A DNA stretch of 64,000 nucleotides from Erwinia rhapontici. Its GTDB lineage: Bacteria; Pseudomonadota; Gammaproteobacteria; Enterobacterales; Enterobacteriaceae. The notes under the pieces were generated by a model. That model saw only the letters and a list, made by a program, of their open reading frames with translations, searched no databases and had not been told where the DNA came from. Location of the stretch: NCBI RefSeq assembly GCF_012271765.1, contig NZ_VRKO01000014.1, positions 62,001-126,000 of the forward strand, given 5' to 3'. This document shows positions 25,922 through 34,467 of this stretch, in pieces; within the stretch, counting starts at the first letter, position 1; each line of letters opens with the position of its first letter. Position numbers and translations under genes: made by a program.

Positions 25922-27982
25922 ATGTCGCGTACGGGGAAAGTCATTAGCTGGATTGCCGGGATTTTTGTGCTGTTGGTGGTGGTGATGGTCATTGTGATCG
26001 CCACCTTCGACTGGAATCGCCTGAAGCCCACCATCAACCAGAAAGTTTCTGCCGAGATTAACCGCCCGTTTGCCATTCGTGGCGATCTGGGTGTGGCGTG
26101 GGAGCGCAACCGCAGCGAACCTGGCTGGCGTCGTTGGGTGCCCTGGCCGCACGTCCATGCCCAGGACATTATGCTGGGTAACCCTCCTGACATTCCTGAT
26201 GTCACCATGCTGCATCTGGCGCGTATCGACGCCACTCTCTCACCCCTGGCGCTGCTGAGTAAGCAGGTGTATCTGCCGTGGATCAAACTGCAACAACCGA
26301 CCGCAAAGCTGGTGCAAACGGCCGACCGCAAAAATAACTGGACGTTTAACCTCGCGGGCAGTGACTCAAAACAGGAAAATCAGCCGCCTTCCGCATGGTC
26401 GTTCCGTCTGGATAATATCGTTTTTGACCAGGGGAACATCGCTTATCGTGATGCGATCAATAAGGCGGATGTGCAGATCACCGTCGATCCGCTGGGTAAA
26501 CCGGTGCCTTATGCCCAGTTGGCAGGAGGCAACGACCAGCAAAAAGGGGCGGCAGATTTTGTCTTCGGCTGGCGAGTCAGCGGGACGTACAACAACGAGA
26601 AACTGAACGGTGACGGCAAAATGGGCGGCATGCTGTCGTTACGCAGCCAGAATACGCCATTCCCGATTCAGGCTGATATCCGCAGTGGCACCACGCGCGT
26701 GCGGGTGGCGGGGACCGTGCAGGACCCGATGAACCTCGGCGGGGTAGATATTCGCCTGCGTTTCTCCGGTGATACCCTGGCCAACCTCTATGGGTTGACG
26801 GGCGTTCTGCTGCCGGATACGCCGCCGTATGAAACGGATGGCCATCTGACGGCGCGTTTCCAGCAGGCCGCCGGTGCGGTGTTTCGCTATCAGGGCTTTA
26901 ACGGCCATATCGGCGACAGCGATATTCATGGTTCCCTGACCTACAGTCAGAGCAAACCCCGACCTAAGCTGGAAGGGACGCTGGAGTCGCGTCAGCTGCG
27001 TATGGCCGATCTCGGCCCGCTGATTGGCGTCAATTCCGGTAAAGGCAGTGAAAAGACCGAAAAGGCCAAGGCACAACGTGGAGAGGCCGCCACGCAGCCC
27101 GCCGATCGCGTGCTGCCGCATGATAAGTTCGACACGAAAAACTGGGATGTGATGGATGCGGATGTGACATTCAAAGGTCGGCGCATAGAGCACAGCAGCT
27201 CATTGCCGATCAGCGATCTTTCCACTCATCTGATCCTGAAAAACGGCGATCTGCGCCTCGACCCGCTGCGCTTCGGCATGGCGGGAGGAAACCTGAATGC
27301 CAGCGTCCGGCTGGAAGGCGACAAATCGCCAATGCAGGGACGCGTGGATCTCCATGCCCGCAATCTGAAGCTGCGGCAGCTGTTCCCGGGCGTGGAAGCG
27401 ATGCAGAGTGCGCTTGGCCAGATGAACGGTGATGCGACGCTGAGCGGGCGCGGTAATTCAGTGGCCGATTTGCTGGCAACCAGCAACGGTGACCTGAAGC
27501 TGCTGATGAACGATGGCCTGATCAGCCGCAGTCTGATGGAAATTGTGGGTCTGAACGTGGGTAACTACGTGGTGGGTAAGCTGTTTGGTGATGATGAAGT
27601 GAAAATCAACTGCGCGGCCGCCAATCTTCAGGTGAACAACGGGCTGGCCTCGTCACGGTTGTTTGTCTTCGATACTGAAAACGCGATTATCAATATTACC
27701 GGCACCACCAATTTTGCTAACGAACGGCTGGATCTGTCGATTAACCCGGACAGCAAAGGCATCAGGATTATCACGCTGCGCTCACCGCTGTATGTGCGTG
27801 GCACCTTTAAAAATCCCGATGCCGGTGTGAAACCCGGGCCACTGATTGCTCGTGGTGCGGCGGCGGTGGCATTAGGTGCCGTGGTGGCCCCGGCAGCGGC
27901 GCTGCTGGCGCTGATCTCACCGAGTGACAACGACGATAATCAATGCAGCCGCGTATTGCAGCAGATGAAAAGTGGGAAATAA
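25922..27982 (+). CDS. yhjG: AsmA-family inner-membrane-anchored protein YhjG
   Basis: This 686-residue protein has one N-terminal transmembrane helix (WIAGIFVLLVVVMVIVIATF) and a long periplasmic AsmA-type region, with the family opening FDWNRLKPTINQKV and a C-terminal AsmA_2-like block that includes LSINPDSKGIRI. It corresponds to E. coli yhjG in both sequence type and position between yhjH and yhjE. AsmA-like proteins are implicated in phospholipid transport between membranes; the specific role of YhjG is not known. A hydrophobic Ala-rich segment occurs near the C-terminus. A GGAGA ribosome-binding site precedes the start. Confidence 0.88.
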   Translation: MSRTGKVISWIAGIFVLLVVVMVIVIATFDWNRLKPTINQKVSAEINRPFAIRGDLGVAWERNRSEPGWRRWVPWPHVHAQDIMLGNPPDIPDVTMLHLARIDATLSPLALLSKQVYLPWIKLQQPTAKLVQTADRKNNWTFNLAGSDSKQENQPPSAWSFRLDNIVFDQGNIAYRDAINKADVQITVDPLGKPVPYAQLAGGNDQQKGAADFVFGWRVSGTYNNEKLNGDGKMGGMLSLRSQNTPFPIQADIRSGTTRVRVAGTVQDPMNLGGVDIRLRFSGDTLANLYGLTGVLLPDTPPYETDGHLTARFQQAAGAVFRYQGFNGHIGDSDIHGSLTYSQSKPRPKLEGTLESRQLRMADLGPLIGVNSGKGSEKTEKAKAQRGEAATQPADRVLPHDKFDTKNWDVMDADVTFKGRRIEHSSSLPISDLSTHLILKNGDLRLDPLRFGMAGGNLNASVRLEGDKSPMQGRVDLHARNLKLRQLFPGVEAMQSALGQMNGDATLSGRGNSVADLLATSNGDLKLLMNDGLISRSLMEIVGLNVGNYVVGKLFGDDEVKINCAAANLQVNNGLASSRLFVFDTENAIINITGTTNFANERLDLSINPDSKGIRIITLRSPLYVRGTFKNPDAGVKPGPLIARGAAAVALGAVVAPAAALLALISPSDNDDNQCSRVLQQMKSGK

Positions 27983-28043
27983 CGTCGTGCAGGGCGGATA
28001 TTGATAAGGACGAGGCAGACCTCACCGCTACAATCATTGACAC

Positions 28044-28153
28044 GGGCGAGGCATGCCTCGCCCCTACAGTCATCGATACGGGCGAGGCATGTGGTCGGTC
28101 TGTACCCATGCCTCGCCCCTGGATCCGCTGTAGGGGTCGGGCATGCCCGACCC
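28044..28153. repeat. Three GC-rich palindromes between yhjG and yhjE
   Basis: The unit GGGCGAGGCATGCCTCGCCC (28044-28063) is a perfect 20-bp palindrome. A second unit has the same arms separated by a 15-base loop (28080-28118). A third is GGGTCGGGCATGCCCGACCC (28134-28153), identical to the copies at 3302 and 3441. They fill the convergent gap and probably act as a bidirectional terminator. Confidence 0.85.
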
Positions 28154-28167
28154 GCCATCAGGCAATA

Positions 28168-29496
28168 TCAATCAAACAACGATTCGTGACGGGTTTCTTT
28201 GCACAGGATCAGCGCAATCAGCGTCAGGCAGGCCATCGACGCCAGGTAAACGCCGACATAGAACAGCCCGTAAGTGTGCGCTAACCAGGTGGCAATATAT
28301 GGCGCGATGGATGCACCCAGAATCGACGACAGGTTATAGGAGAACGATGCTCCGGTATAACGGACTTCGGTCGGGAACAGCTCCGGTAACAGTGCGCCCA
28401 TCGGTCCGAAAGTCAGCCCCATAATGCTCAGGCCACAGACCAGGAAAGCCATAATCAGCATCTGATTACCGGAACCCAGCATCGAGGGGAAGATCATCGA
28501 AAAGCCGATAATAATCAGGGTAATGACGATCATCGTCCTGCGGCGACCAAAGCGGTCGGCCAGCAGCCCGGCAATCGGCACCATGATGCCAAAACCAATC
28601 ACCGCCAGCATCAGCATCCACAGGAAAGTATTACGTGGAATACCCAGTCCGTTAGGCGCGGGCGTGGTGCCGTAGGTCATGGAGTAGACGGTCATGATAT
28701 AGAACAGGGTGTAGGTTGCCAGCATGATGAATGTACCAATAATGGTGGTACCCAGATGCTTGCTGAACAGGGTGCCAATCGGCACTTTCACCTGTTTCTT
28801 CTCTTTCTGTACTTTGGCGAAAACCGGTGACTCATGCAATGAGACGCGCACATACAGGCCGATCAGCACTAATACCGCTGAGAGGATAAACGGCACGCGC
28901 CAGCCCCAGCTCATAAACTGTTCGTCGGTCAGCAGCCAGGAGAGCAGCAGGAAGGTGCCGTTGGCAAAGAAAAAGCCAATCGGCGCGCCAAGCTGCGGGA
29001 AGGAGCCATACAGGGCGCGTTTTTTCGCCGGAGCGTTTTCCGTGGCCAGCAGTGCAGCACCGCCCCATTCGCCGCCCAGTCCCAGACCCTGACCAAAACG
29101 TGCCAGCGCCAGCAGCAGGGGGGCAAACACGCCAATCGTTTCATAGCTCGGCAGCAGGCCGATCGCCACGGTTGAAATTCCCATGGTCAGCAGCGAGGCG
29201 ACCAGCGTCACTTTACGCCCGACACGGTCACCAAAGTGGCCAAACACCGCTGAACCGATAGGGCGCGCGATAAAGGCAATGGCGAAGGTGGCCAGTGACT
29301 GCAGCGTGGCAACGGTGGCATCACCCTGTGGGAAGAAGATATGCGGGAACACGATTACCGCGGCAGTAGCATAAATATAGAAATCGAAGAATTCGATAGC
29401 AGTGCCGACCAGTGAAGCAATAACGACTTTACCGCGAGAGTTGACGGGCGTGGCGTTGGGATCGGTGTCGATGGATGGCGCGATGGAAGCTTGCAT
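28168..29496 (-). CDS. yhjE: MFS transporter YhjE (metabolite:H+ symporter family)
   Basis: This 442-residue, 12-helix transporter closely follows E. coli YhjE: VGTAIEFFDFYIYATAAVIV, HFGDRVGRK, GLGLGGEWGGAALLATENAP, GSFPQLGAPIGFFFANG and ELFPTEVRYTGASFSYN. These are features of the MHS (ProP/ShiA-like) family, which imports metabolites with protons. The substrate of YhjE has not been established. It is convergent with yhjG across palindromic repeats. Confidence 0.93.
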   Translation of the reverse strand: MQASIAPSIDTDPNATPVNSRGKVVIASLVGTAIEFFDFYIYATAAVIVFPHIFFPQGDATVATLQSLATFAIAFIARPIGSAVFGHFGDRVGRKVTLVASLLTMGISTVAIGLLPSYETIGVFAPLLLALARFGQGLGLGGEWGGAALLATENAPAKKRALYGSFPQLGAPIGFFFANGTFLLLSWLLTDEQFMSWGWRVPFILSAVLVLIGLYVRVSLHESPVFAKVQKEKKQVKVPIGTLFSKHLGTTIIGTFIMLATYTLFYIMTVYSMTYGTTPAPNGLGIPRNTFLWMLMLAVIGFGIMVPIAGLLADRFGRRRTMIVITLIIIGFSMIFPSMLGSGNQMLIMAFLVCGLSIMGLTFGPMGALLPELFPTEVRYTGASFSYNLSSILGASIAPYIATWLAHTYGLFYVGVYLASMACLTLIALILCKETRHESLFD

Positions 29497-29568
29497 AAAT
29501 TTTTCTTATTTGAATGTGAATGTAAACGGCGTAACAACGAATCTTACGCACAGGCAAAGCCGCATTCA

Positions 29569-29880
29569 ATGGCGAAAAAGCACCGAAAAGGCGGGTTAAT
29601 CCAGCGAAAAGAGGATAATTTTCATTCCGCGATATTTGCGGGTGGATGGCAGGGTGAAATCGACTATTTCTGGCGTGAATCACTGCAAAATAGCCAAATT
29701 AAAGTTATGTCTCAGCCATTAATGCTGTTCTTTGGCGAATTAATCACCAGGTATCGAGATTTTCAACTGGCTGCCTCCTCAGGTGGCGACCTGGCAGATA
29801 AGGAGATTCTTAGTATTGTTGATAAAAGGTTTAGAAAGGAAACTATCAGCACGGTTTACAACCTGGTTTCGGCGGAATAG
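29569..29880 (+). CDS. Orphan hypothetical protein (doubtful)
   Basis: A 103-residue frame (open further upstream to 29491, where it overlaps the yhjE start) begins MAKKHRKGGLIQ and ends YNLVSAE. It has a basic N-terminus and a mixed helical pattern with no recognised domain. No good ribosome-binding site is seen before ATG 29569; ATG 29708 is another possible start. Its 3' end runs into the likely promoter of the mgtC leader. It may be a real orphan or a gene remnant. Confidence 0.3.
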   Translation: MAKKHRKGGLIQRKEDNFHSAIFAGGWQGEIDYFWRESLQNSQIKVMSQPLMLFFGELITRYRDFQLAASSGGDLADKEILSIVDKRFRKETISTVYNLVSAE

Positions 29881-29912
29881 AATCTCGTCACTTTCTTCTC
29901 AGGAGCACACAA

Positions 29913-29945
29913 TTGGACAGTCACCCTGTAACTCACGCGTTATAA
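29913..29945 (+). CDS. Candidate leader peptide 1 of mgtC (MDSHPVTHAL)
   Basis: A TTG codon preceded by AGGAG at a 7-base spacing opens a 10-codon ORF. It ends at a TAA one base before the hairpin 29947-29974. The position, just before a stem-loop, is that expected for an attenuation-type leader ORF (compare Salmonella mgtM). It is very short, so the call relies on the ribosome-binding site and context. Confidence 0.35.
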   Translation: MDSHPVTHAL

Positions 29946-29989
29946 AGGCAGGCCCACTCCGTTGTGCGCCTGCCGTTAATCGGCGGGCT

Positions 29990-30016
29990 ATGTTTCCTCT
30001 CTTCTCAGAGCAGTAG
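29990..30016 (+). CDS. Candidate leader peptide 2 of mgtC (MFPLFSEQ)
   Basis: An 8-codon ATG ORF lies just after the first leader hairpin. Its ribosome-binding site is weak (GGCGGGC). It is listed as part of the leader organisation and could be fortuitous. Confidence 0.2.
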   Translation: MFPLFSEQ

Positions 30017-30071
30017 CATCCCGTATAAAGAACTTTAAGATGTCCAGCCTGTGGCCGGACTGGGATTGCGT

Positions 30072-30134
30072 ATGCGCTTTTTTGTTTTCACACCACAACG
30101 TCATCATCTTTTTCCTCCGGGCTGCCTGCGTTAA
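30072..30134 (+). CDS. Candidate proline-containing leader peptide 3 of mgtC
   Basis: The 20-residue ORF MRFFVFTPQRHHLFPPGCLR has proline codons at position 8 and a Pro-Pro pair at 15-16. Proline codons are the sensing element of mgtL (mgtA leader) and mgtP (mgtC leader) in Salmonella. It ends 54 bases before mgtC. The ribosome-binding site is weak (GGGA). Confidence 0.4.
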   Translation: MRFFVFTPQRHHLFPPGCLR

Positions 30135-30188
30135 TTCCTGTGCAACCGGTGCGCCTGTGCGCATCTCAATTCCCGTCGTGAGACGACA

Positions 30189-30902
30189 ATGAGAACGACA
30201 AAGATGACATGGACTCCTTTTATCCTGCATTTGACCCTGGCGGTAGCGCTGGGGGCGATTATTGGTGCCGAGCGCCAGTGGCGACAGCGTATGGCTGGCC
30301 TGCGTACCAATGCGCTGGTAGCCACCGGTGCGGCTATTTTTATTCTCAGTTCGGTCAGCACCTCGCCGGACAGCCCTGGGCGTATCGCCGCACAGATTGT
30401 TTCCGGTATCGGTTTTTTAGGTGCCGGCGTCATTATGCGCCAGGGAATGAACATCTCCGGGCTGAACACGGCAGCAACGCTGTGGTGCTCTGCGGGAGTG
30501 GGCGTGCTGTGCGGTCTTGGGCAGTTTGCCAATGCCACCGCAGCAACCCTGGTGCTGCTATGCGCCAATATCCTGCTGCGTGAAGCGGCCCAGCGTATCA
30601 ATACCCGGCCCAGCGCGACAGAGCATGAACCGGAGCAGCGCTACCGCATTCAGATTGTGTGCGGCAGTGAAGATGAAATACTGGTGCGCACGCTGATCCT
30701 GCAAGCGCTGAATGGAATGGCGCTGCGCCTGCAGTCGCTATACAGCGCGGATATCGCCCGCCCGGGTCATCTGGAAGTGAGCGCTGACGTGATGGCATTT
30801 CCCGCCGCGCAGCGGGAGATTGAAAGTATTGTCTGCCGCATCAGTCTGGAAAAGAGTGTCAGTGCGGTGCACTGGCGGATAGCGCCAGACCAGGCGATTT
30901 AA
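30189..30902 (+). CDS. mgtC: MgtC-family membrane protein
   Basis: This 237-residue protein has the MgtC/SapB N-terminal membrane domain, with LTLAVALGAIIGAERQWRQR, MAGLRTNALVATGAA and SGIGFLGAGVIMR, and a C-terminal soluble ACT-like domain. In Salmonella MgtC inhibits the F1Fo ATP synthase and promotes survival in low magnesium and in macrophages. Here it is followed by an MgtB-type ATPase and an MgtR-like peptide, which reproduces the mgtCBR order. ATG 30189 and ATG 30204 (MTWTPFIL) are both possible starts. Confidence 0.93.
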   Translation: MRTTKMTWTPFILHLTLAVALGAIIGAERQWRQRMAGLRTNALVATGAAIFILSSVSTSPDSPGRIAAQIVSGIGFLGAGVIMRQGMNISGLNTAATLWCSAGVGVLCGLGQFANATAATLVLLCANILLREAAQRINTRPSATEHEPEQRYRIQIVCGSEDEILVRTLILQALNGMALRLQSLYSADIARPGHLEVSADVMAFPAAQREIESIVCRISLEKSVSAVHWRIAPDQAI

Positions 30903-30922
30903 CCCCACACAGGAGCATAACG

Positions 30923-30964
30923 ATGAAAGAACCTCCGTCCCGGGAGAGGCAGTGGTGTGATAAC
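30923..30964 (+). CDS. Candidate short ORF between mgtC and mgtB (MKEPPSRERQWCD)
   Basis: A 13-codon ORF with a good AGGAG ribosome-binding site (6-7 bases before the ATG) sits 20 bases after the mgtC stop. It contains a Pro-Pro pair. It could be an intercistronic control peptide for mgtB, by analogy with the proline-sensing leader peptides of mgtA and mgtC, or a vestige. Confidence 0.35.
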
Positions 30965-31095
30965 AGGAGGCGCGTGCGGAAATAATTCCAGCCTGCTGTT
31001 CATCCTGCCCGTCGCCTCCCCCCTGAATCAATAAAAAATCCTCGTGTGCAGGCGTGCTATGCCTGCGCGTGAAACACCTTTGTTCAAGGAATGGC

Positions 31096-33774
31096 ATGAT
31101 GAAAATGCACCAGAGCAACCTGAAAATGGCACGTGACCTGGCGATCGCCAGCGCGGCCACCCAGAGCCAGGATCACACCCTCGCTCGTCTTAATACCCAA
31201 CGCCAGGGCCTCACCCGTGAAGAGGCGGCGGCACGTTTACAGCAGTACGGCGCCAACCAAATCGCCAGTGATAATGCCCCGGCAGCGCTGACCCAGCTGT
31301 TGCAGGCGTTTAATAATCCGTTTATCTGGATCCTGATGGTGCTGGCGGCCATCAGCGTGCTGACCGACTACATCCTCCCGCTACGCCGGGGAGAAGAGAC
31401 CGATTTGACCGGTGCCATCATTATGCTGGTGATGATTAGTCTCAGTGGATTGCTGCGCTTCTGGCAGGAATATCGCACCAATAAAGCCACAGAAGCCCTG
31501 AAATCGCTGGTCAGCACCACCGCTACGGTACAGCGCCGCAGCCATGCCGACAGTGAAGCGGTCAGCATTGAGGTGCCGCTGCAGGAGGTGGTTCCAGGCG
31601 ACATCGTGCTGTTATCAGCAGGCGATATGATCCCGGCAGACGTGCGGCTGCTCTCCTCACGCGACCTGTTTGTCAGCCAGGCGGCGCTGAGCGGTGAAGC
31701 GTTGCCGATCGAGAAATACGACAGCCACAGTCATCTTCATCGCGCCAGCCCGCTGGCCGATGAGCAAGATTTGCTGAGCCAGCCCGGTATCTGCCTGATG
31801 GGTACCAATGTGGCCAGCGGCAGTGCGACGGCGGTAGTGGTCGCAACGGGCAATCAGACCTGGTTTGGTTCCCTGGCGAAGTCGCTGGTCGGTGAGCGCC
31901 CACAAACCTCCTTCGACCGTGGCGTCAACAGTGTCAGTTGGTTACTTATCCGTTTTATGCTGGTGATGGTCCCGGTGGTCTTGCTGATTAATGGCTACAC
32001 CAAAGGCGACTGGAGCGATGCGCTGCTGTTTGCGCTGGCTGTCGCCGTTGGCCTGACGCCAGAAATGCTGCCAATGATTGTCAGTTCCAATCTGGCGAAA
32101 GGGGCGATTGCCCTGTCGAAACGCAAAGTGGTCGTGAAGCGTCTGAATGCTATCCAGAACCTGGGGGCGATGGATGTGTTATGCAGTGATAAAACCGGCA
32201 CCTTAACCCAGGACAAAATCATTCTCGCCGGGCACCTCAATGTGCGGGGCAACAGTGATGATGGCGTACTGCAACTGGCCTGGCTTAACAGCCGTCATCA
32301 GACCGGGGTAAAAAATCTGATGGACCGCGCAGTACTCGGGTTCAGCCAGGGTAACGCTGCCGTCAGTGGGCTGTGGCGCTTTCGTAAAATCGATGAACTG
32401 CCGTTTGATTTTGAACGCCGCCGCCTGTCGGTGCTGGTCGCAGACGATGGCCAGCAGACCCTGATTTGTAAAGGGGCGGTGGAGGAGATGCTGGCGGTGT
32501 CAGCCTGGTGGCAGGATGAAGGAGAAGTGCGTCCACTGGATGAAGCAACATGCCGTCAGATTCGGCAGTTAGCAGCGGACTATAACCAGCAGGGCTTCCG
32601 TGTGCTGGTGGTGGCAACTCGCCAGATAAGTGAGCACTCGCTAATCACTCAGCTCAGCGCCGCCGATGAACGTGAACTGGTCATTACTGGCCTGCTGACG
32701 TTCCTCGACCCGCCGAAAGAGAGTGCGGCTGCCGCGATAGCCGCACTGCATGAACAGGGTGTGACGGTCAAAGTACTGACCGGGGATAACGCAGTGATCA
32801 CCAGCAAAATTTGCCGGGACGTGGGGCTGGAGCCGGGGGAGCCGCTGTGCGGCAGTGAGCTTGCGCGTATCAGTGATGCTGAGCTGGCACGTCTGGTAGA
32901 GCAGAGAACCCTGTTCTGCCGTCTCAGCCCGCAGCAGAAAACGCGCGTGTTGCAGGCGCTGCAAGGTAACGGGCACACCGTGGGTTTCCTCGGTGATGGG
33001 ATTAACGATGCCCCGGCGCTGCGCGCGGCGGATGTCGGGATTTCCGTCGACAGTGCAACTGACATCGCCAAGGAGTCAGCAGACATCATTCTTCTGGAGA
33101 AAAGCCTGCTGGTGCTGGAACAGGGGGTGATCAAAGGCCGCGAGACGTTTGGCAACATCATCAAGTACCTGAATATGACCGCCAGCTCCAACTTCGGCAA
33201 CGTGTTCTCCGTGCTGGTGGCCAGCGCCTTTATTCCGTTTCTGCCGATGATGGCGATTCATCTGCTCTTGCAGAACCTGATGTATGACCTGTCCCAGCTG
33301 GCGCTGCCGTGGGACAAGATGGACAAGGAGTTTCTGCGTAAACCGCGTCAGTGGGATGCGAAGAATATCGGTCGCTTTATGCTGTGGATGGGGCCCACTT
33401 CATCGATCTTCGATATCACCACCTTCTGGCTGATGTGGCATGTCTTTGCCGCGAACAGCGTTGAGGCGCAGGCGCTGTTCCAGTCTGGCTGGTTTGTTGA
33501 AGGGTTGCTGTCGCAGACGCTGGTGGTGCATATGCTGCGCACGCAGAAAATTCCGTTTATTCAGAGCCGCGCCGCGTTGCCGGTGATGCTGATGACCGGG
33601 CTGGTGATGGCGCTGGGTATTTTGATTCCCTTCTCACCGCTGGGCCATGCGGTGGGGCTGGTGCCATTGCCGTGGAATTACTTCCCGTGGCTGCTGGCGA
33701 CACTGCTGGGCTACTGCCTGGTGACGCAGGGCATGAAACGTCTTTATATGCGCCGTTTCGGTCAGTGGTTCTGA
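31096..33774 (+). CDS. mgtB: Magnesium-importing P-type ATPase MgtB/MgtA
   Basis: This 892-residue P-type ATPase of the type IIIB magnesium-import family shows the phosphorylation motif SDKTGTLTQDK, KGAVEEM, the DPPKES and TGDN hinge motifs, and GDGINDAPALRAADVGISVD, with about ten transmembrane segments. It imports Mg2+ when external magnesium is low. ATG 31096 or 31099 follows AAGGA. The longer frame from 31054 is not family-like. The mgtC-mgtB-mgtR-like order favours the name mgtB over mgtA. Confidence 0.93.
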   Translation: MMKMHQSNLKMARDLAIASAATQSQDHTLARLNTQRQGLTREEAAARLQQYGANQIASDNAPAALTQLLQAFNNPFIWILMVLAAISVLTDYILPLRRGEETDLTGAIIMLVMISLSGLLRFWQEYRTNKATEALKSLVSTTATVQRRSHADSEAVSIEVPLQEVVPGDIVLLSAGDMIPADVRLLSSRDLFVSQAALSGEALPIEKYDSHSHLHRASPLADEQDLLSQPGICLMGTNVASGSATAVVVATGNQTWFGSLAKSLVGERPQTSFDRGVNSVSWLLIRFMLVMVPVVLLINGYTKGDWSDALLFALAVAVGLTPEMLPMIVSSNLAKGAIALSKRKVVVKRLNAIQNLGAMDVLCSDKTGTLTQDKIILAGHLNVRGNSDDGVLQLAWLNSRHQTGVKNLMDRAVLGFSQGNAAVSGLWRFRKIDELPFDFERRRLSVLVADDGQQTLICKGAVEEMLAVSAWWQDEGEVRPLDEATCRQIRQLAADYNQQGFRVLVVATRQISEHSLITQLSAADERELVITGLLTFLDPPKESAAAAIAALHEQGVTVKVLTGDNAVITSKICRDVGLEPGEPLCGSELARISDAELARLVEQRTLFCRLSPQQKTRVLQALQGNGHTVGFLGDGINDAPALRAADVGISVDSATDIAKESADIILLEKSLLVLEQGVIKGRETFGNIIKYLNMTASSNFGNVFSVLVASAFIPFLPMMAIHLLLQNLMYDLSQLALPWDKMDKEFLRKPRQWDAKNIGRFMLWMGPTSSIFDITTFWLMWHVFAANSVEAQALFQSGWFVEGLLSQTLVVHMLRTQKIPFIQSRAALPVMLMTGLVMALGILIPFSPLGHAVGLVPLPWNYFPWLLATLLGYCLVTQGMKRLYMRRFGQWF

Positions 33775-33786
33775 GGAGAAGAGATC

Positions 33787-33879
33787 ATGAAAAATTCGAA
33801 TGCCGTTACGGCTATCGTGCTGTTTTTCGTTGGATTGCTGATTTTTTCCAGCAGTATTGCGATGATATTTAGCGGATAA
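33787..33879 (+). CDS. mgtR: MgtR-like 30-residue membrane peptide
   Basis: A 30-codon ORF starts 12 bases after mgtB, with AGGAGA about 7 bases before the ATG. It encodes MKNSNAVTA followed by one continuous transmembrane helix (IVLFFVGLLIFSSSIAMIF). In Salmonella, the 30-residue MgtR at the same place in mgtCBR binds MgtC and promotes its degradation by FtsH, and also affects MgtA. Sequence similarity to MgtR is only of character, so the call relies on position, identical length and topology. A hairpin repeat follows. Confidence 0.7.
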   Translation: MKNSNAVTAIVLFFVGLLIFSSSIAMIFSG

Positions 33880-33886
33880 ATAAAAC

Positions 33887-33913
33887 GGGCGGACCGAAAG
33901 AGAAGGTCCGCCC
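33887..33913. repeat. 27-bp GGGCGGACC-type hairpin repeat after the mgtR-like gene
   Basis: Perfect arms GGGCGGACC and GGTCCGCCC flank the loop GAAAGAGAA. It probably ends the mgt transcript. It is followed by CCTACAG, the flank shared with the other palindromes. Confidence 0.8.
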
Positions 33914-34116
33914 CTACAGAATCCAGGTGGCCGCGAACCGATAGTTTGCACCCACCGTAATGAAGACCATTTTTCCGGTCACCCCGTTCCGATGATTTGT
34001 ACCGGCACCTCGGGTTTTATCCATTTTTCATTAATACAATGGACTGAGCTTGACGACTGAATAAAAAGAAATCAACCTGAGTCCTCATATGGAAGATGAA
34101 AAACAAGAGGGATATA

Positions 34117-34437
34117 ATGCCGATAAAATCATTTCGTTTTACTCACGGGTCAGGGAAAGTCATACCCTGGTGTACAGTAAAAAATAATGTTAATCATAAT
34201 AAATATATACTTGATACCAAAGGTAAATCATTTTCCCTCGGTTTAGATGAAATACTTATCGGTAGTTCGATTTTTATAATTTCATATAAGAAAAACATAC
34301 ATCCAATTTTAGAAGTACAGGCGGGATATGTTTTAGATACGGGTTATACAGGAACAGTAAGGCCTTTTCCCTTAGACATGACTCAACGTATTTCATTAAA
34401 TAAATTCAATATGGATTCTTATGAAAAGCAAAATTGA
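34117..34437 (+). CDS. AT-rich orphan hypothetical protein
   Basis: This 106-residue protein (MPIKSFRFTHGSGKV...) has no recognised domain. It looks beta-rich and has no signal peptide. The ATG at 34117 has a GAGGGA ribosome-binding site; the frame continues upstream to 34096, but without a better site. The region is much more AT-rich than the mgt genes before it, suggesting horizontal acquisition. A following lipoprotein gene may be coupled, since an alternative ATG for it (34421) lies inside this gene's 3' end. Confidence 0.6.
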   Translation: MPIKSFRFTHGSGKVIPWCTVKNNVNHNKYILDTKGKSFSLGLDEILIGSSIFIISYKKNIHPILEVQAGYVLDTGYTGTVRPFPLDMTQRISLNKFNMDSYEKQN

Positions 34438-34467
34438 CTCTTCGGTTTTTTTGTTTTATTTATCTTT

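Larger units (their letters stand above)
29881..30188 (+). promoter_or_regulatory. mgtC leader region with hairpin and short ORFs
   Basis: The stretch before mgtC contains three short ORFs (29913-29945, 29990-30016, 30072-30134) and a GGCAGGC/GCCTGCC hairpin at 29947-29974. This resembles the organisation of the Salmonella mgtCBR leader, where translation of short ORFs senses ATP and proline-tRNA charging and controls transcription elongation. A GGTTTA/GGTTTC pair at 29853-29870 vaguely resembles a PhoP box, but the half-site spacing is 12 rather than 11, so I do not claim it. Confidence 0.5.

Noticed and set aside
29853-29870. PhoP-box-like GGTTTA/GGTTTC pair before the mgtC leader
   Set aside because: The half-sites are 12 bases apart rather than 11, and they lie too close to the candidate -10, so it is not convincing by eye.
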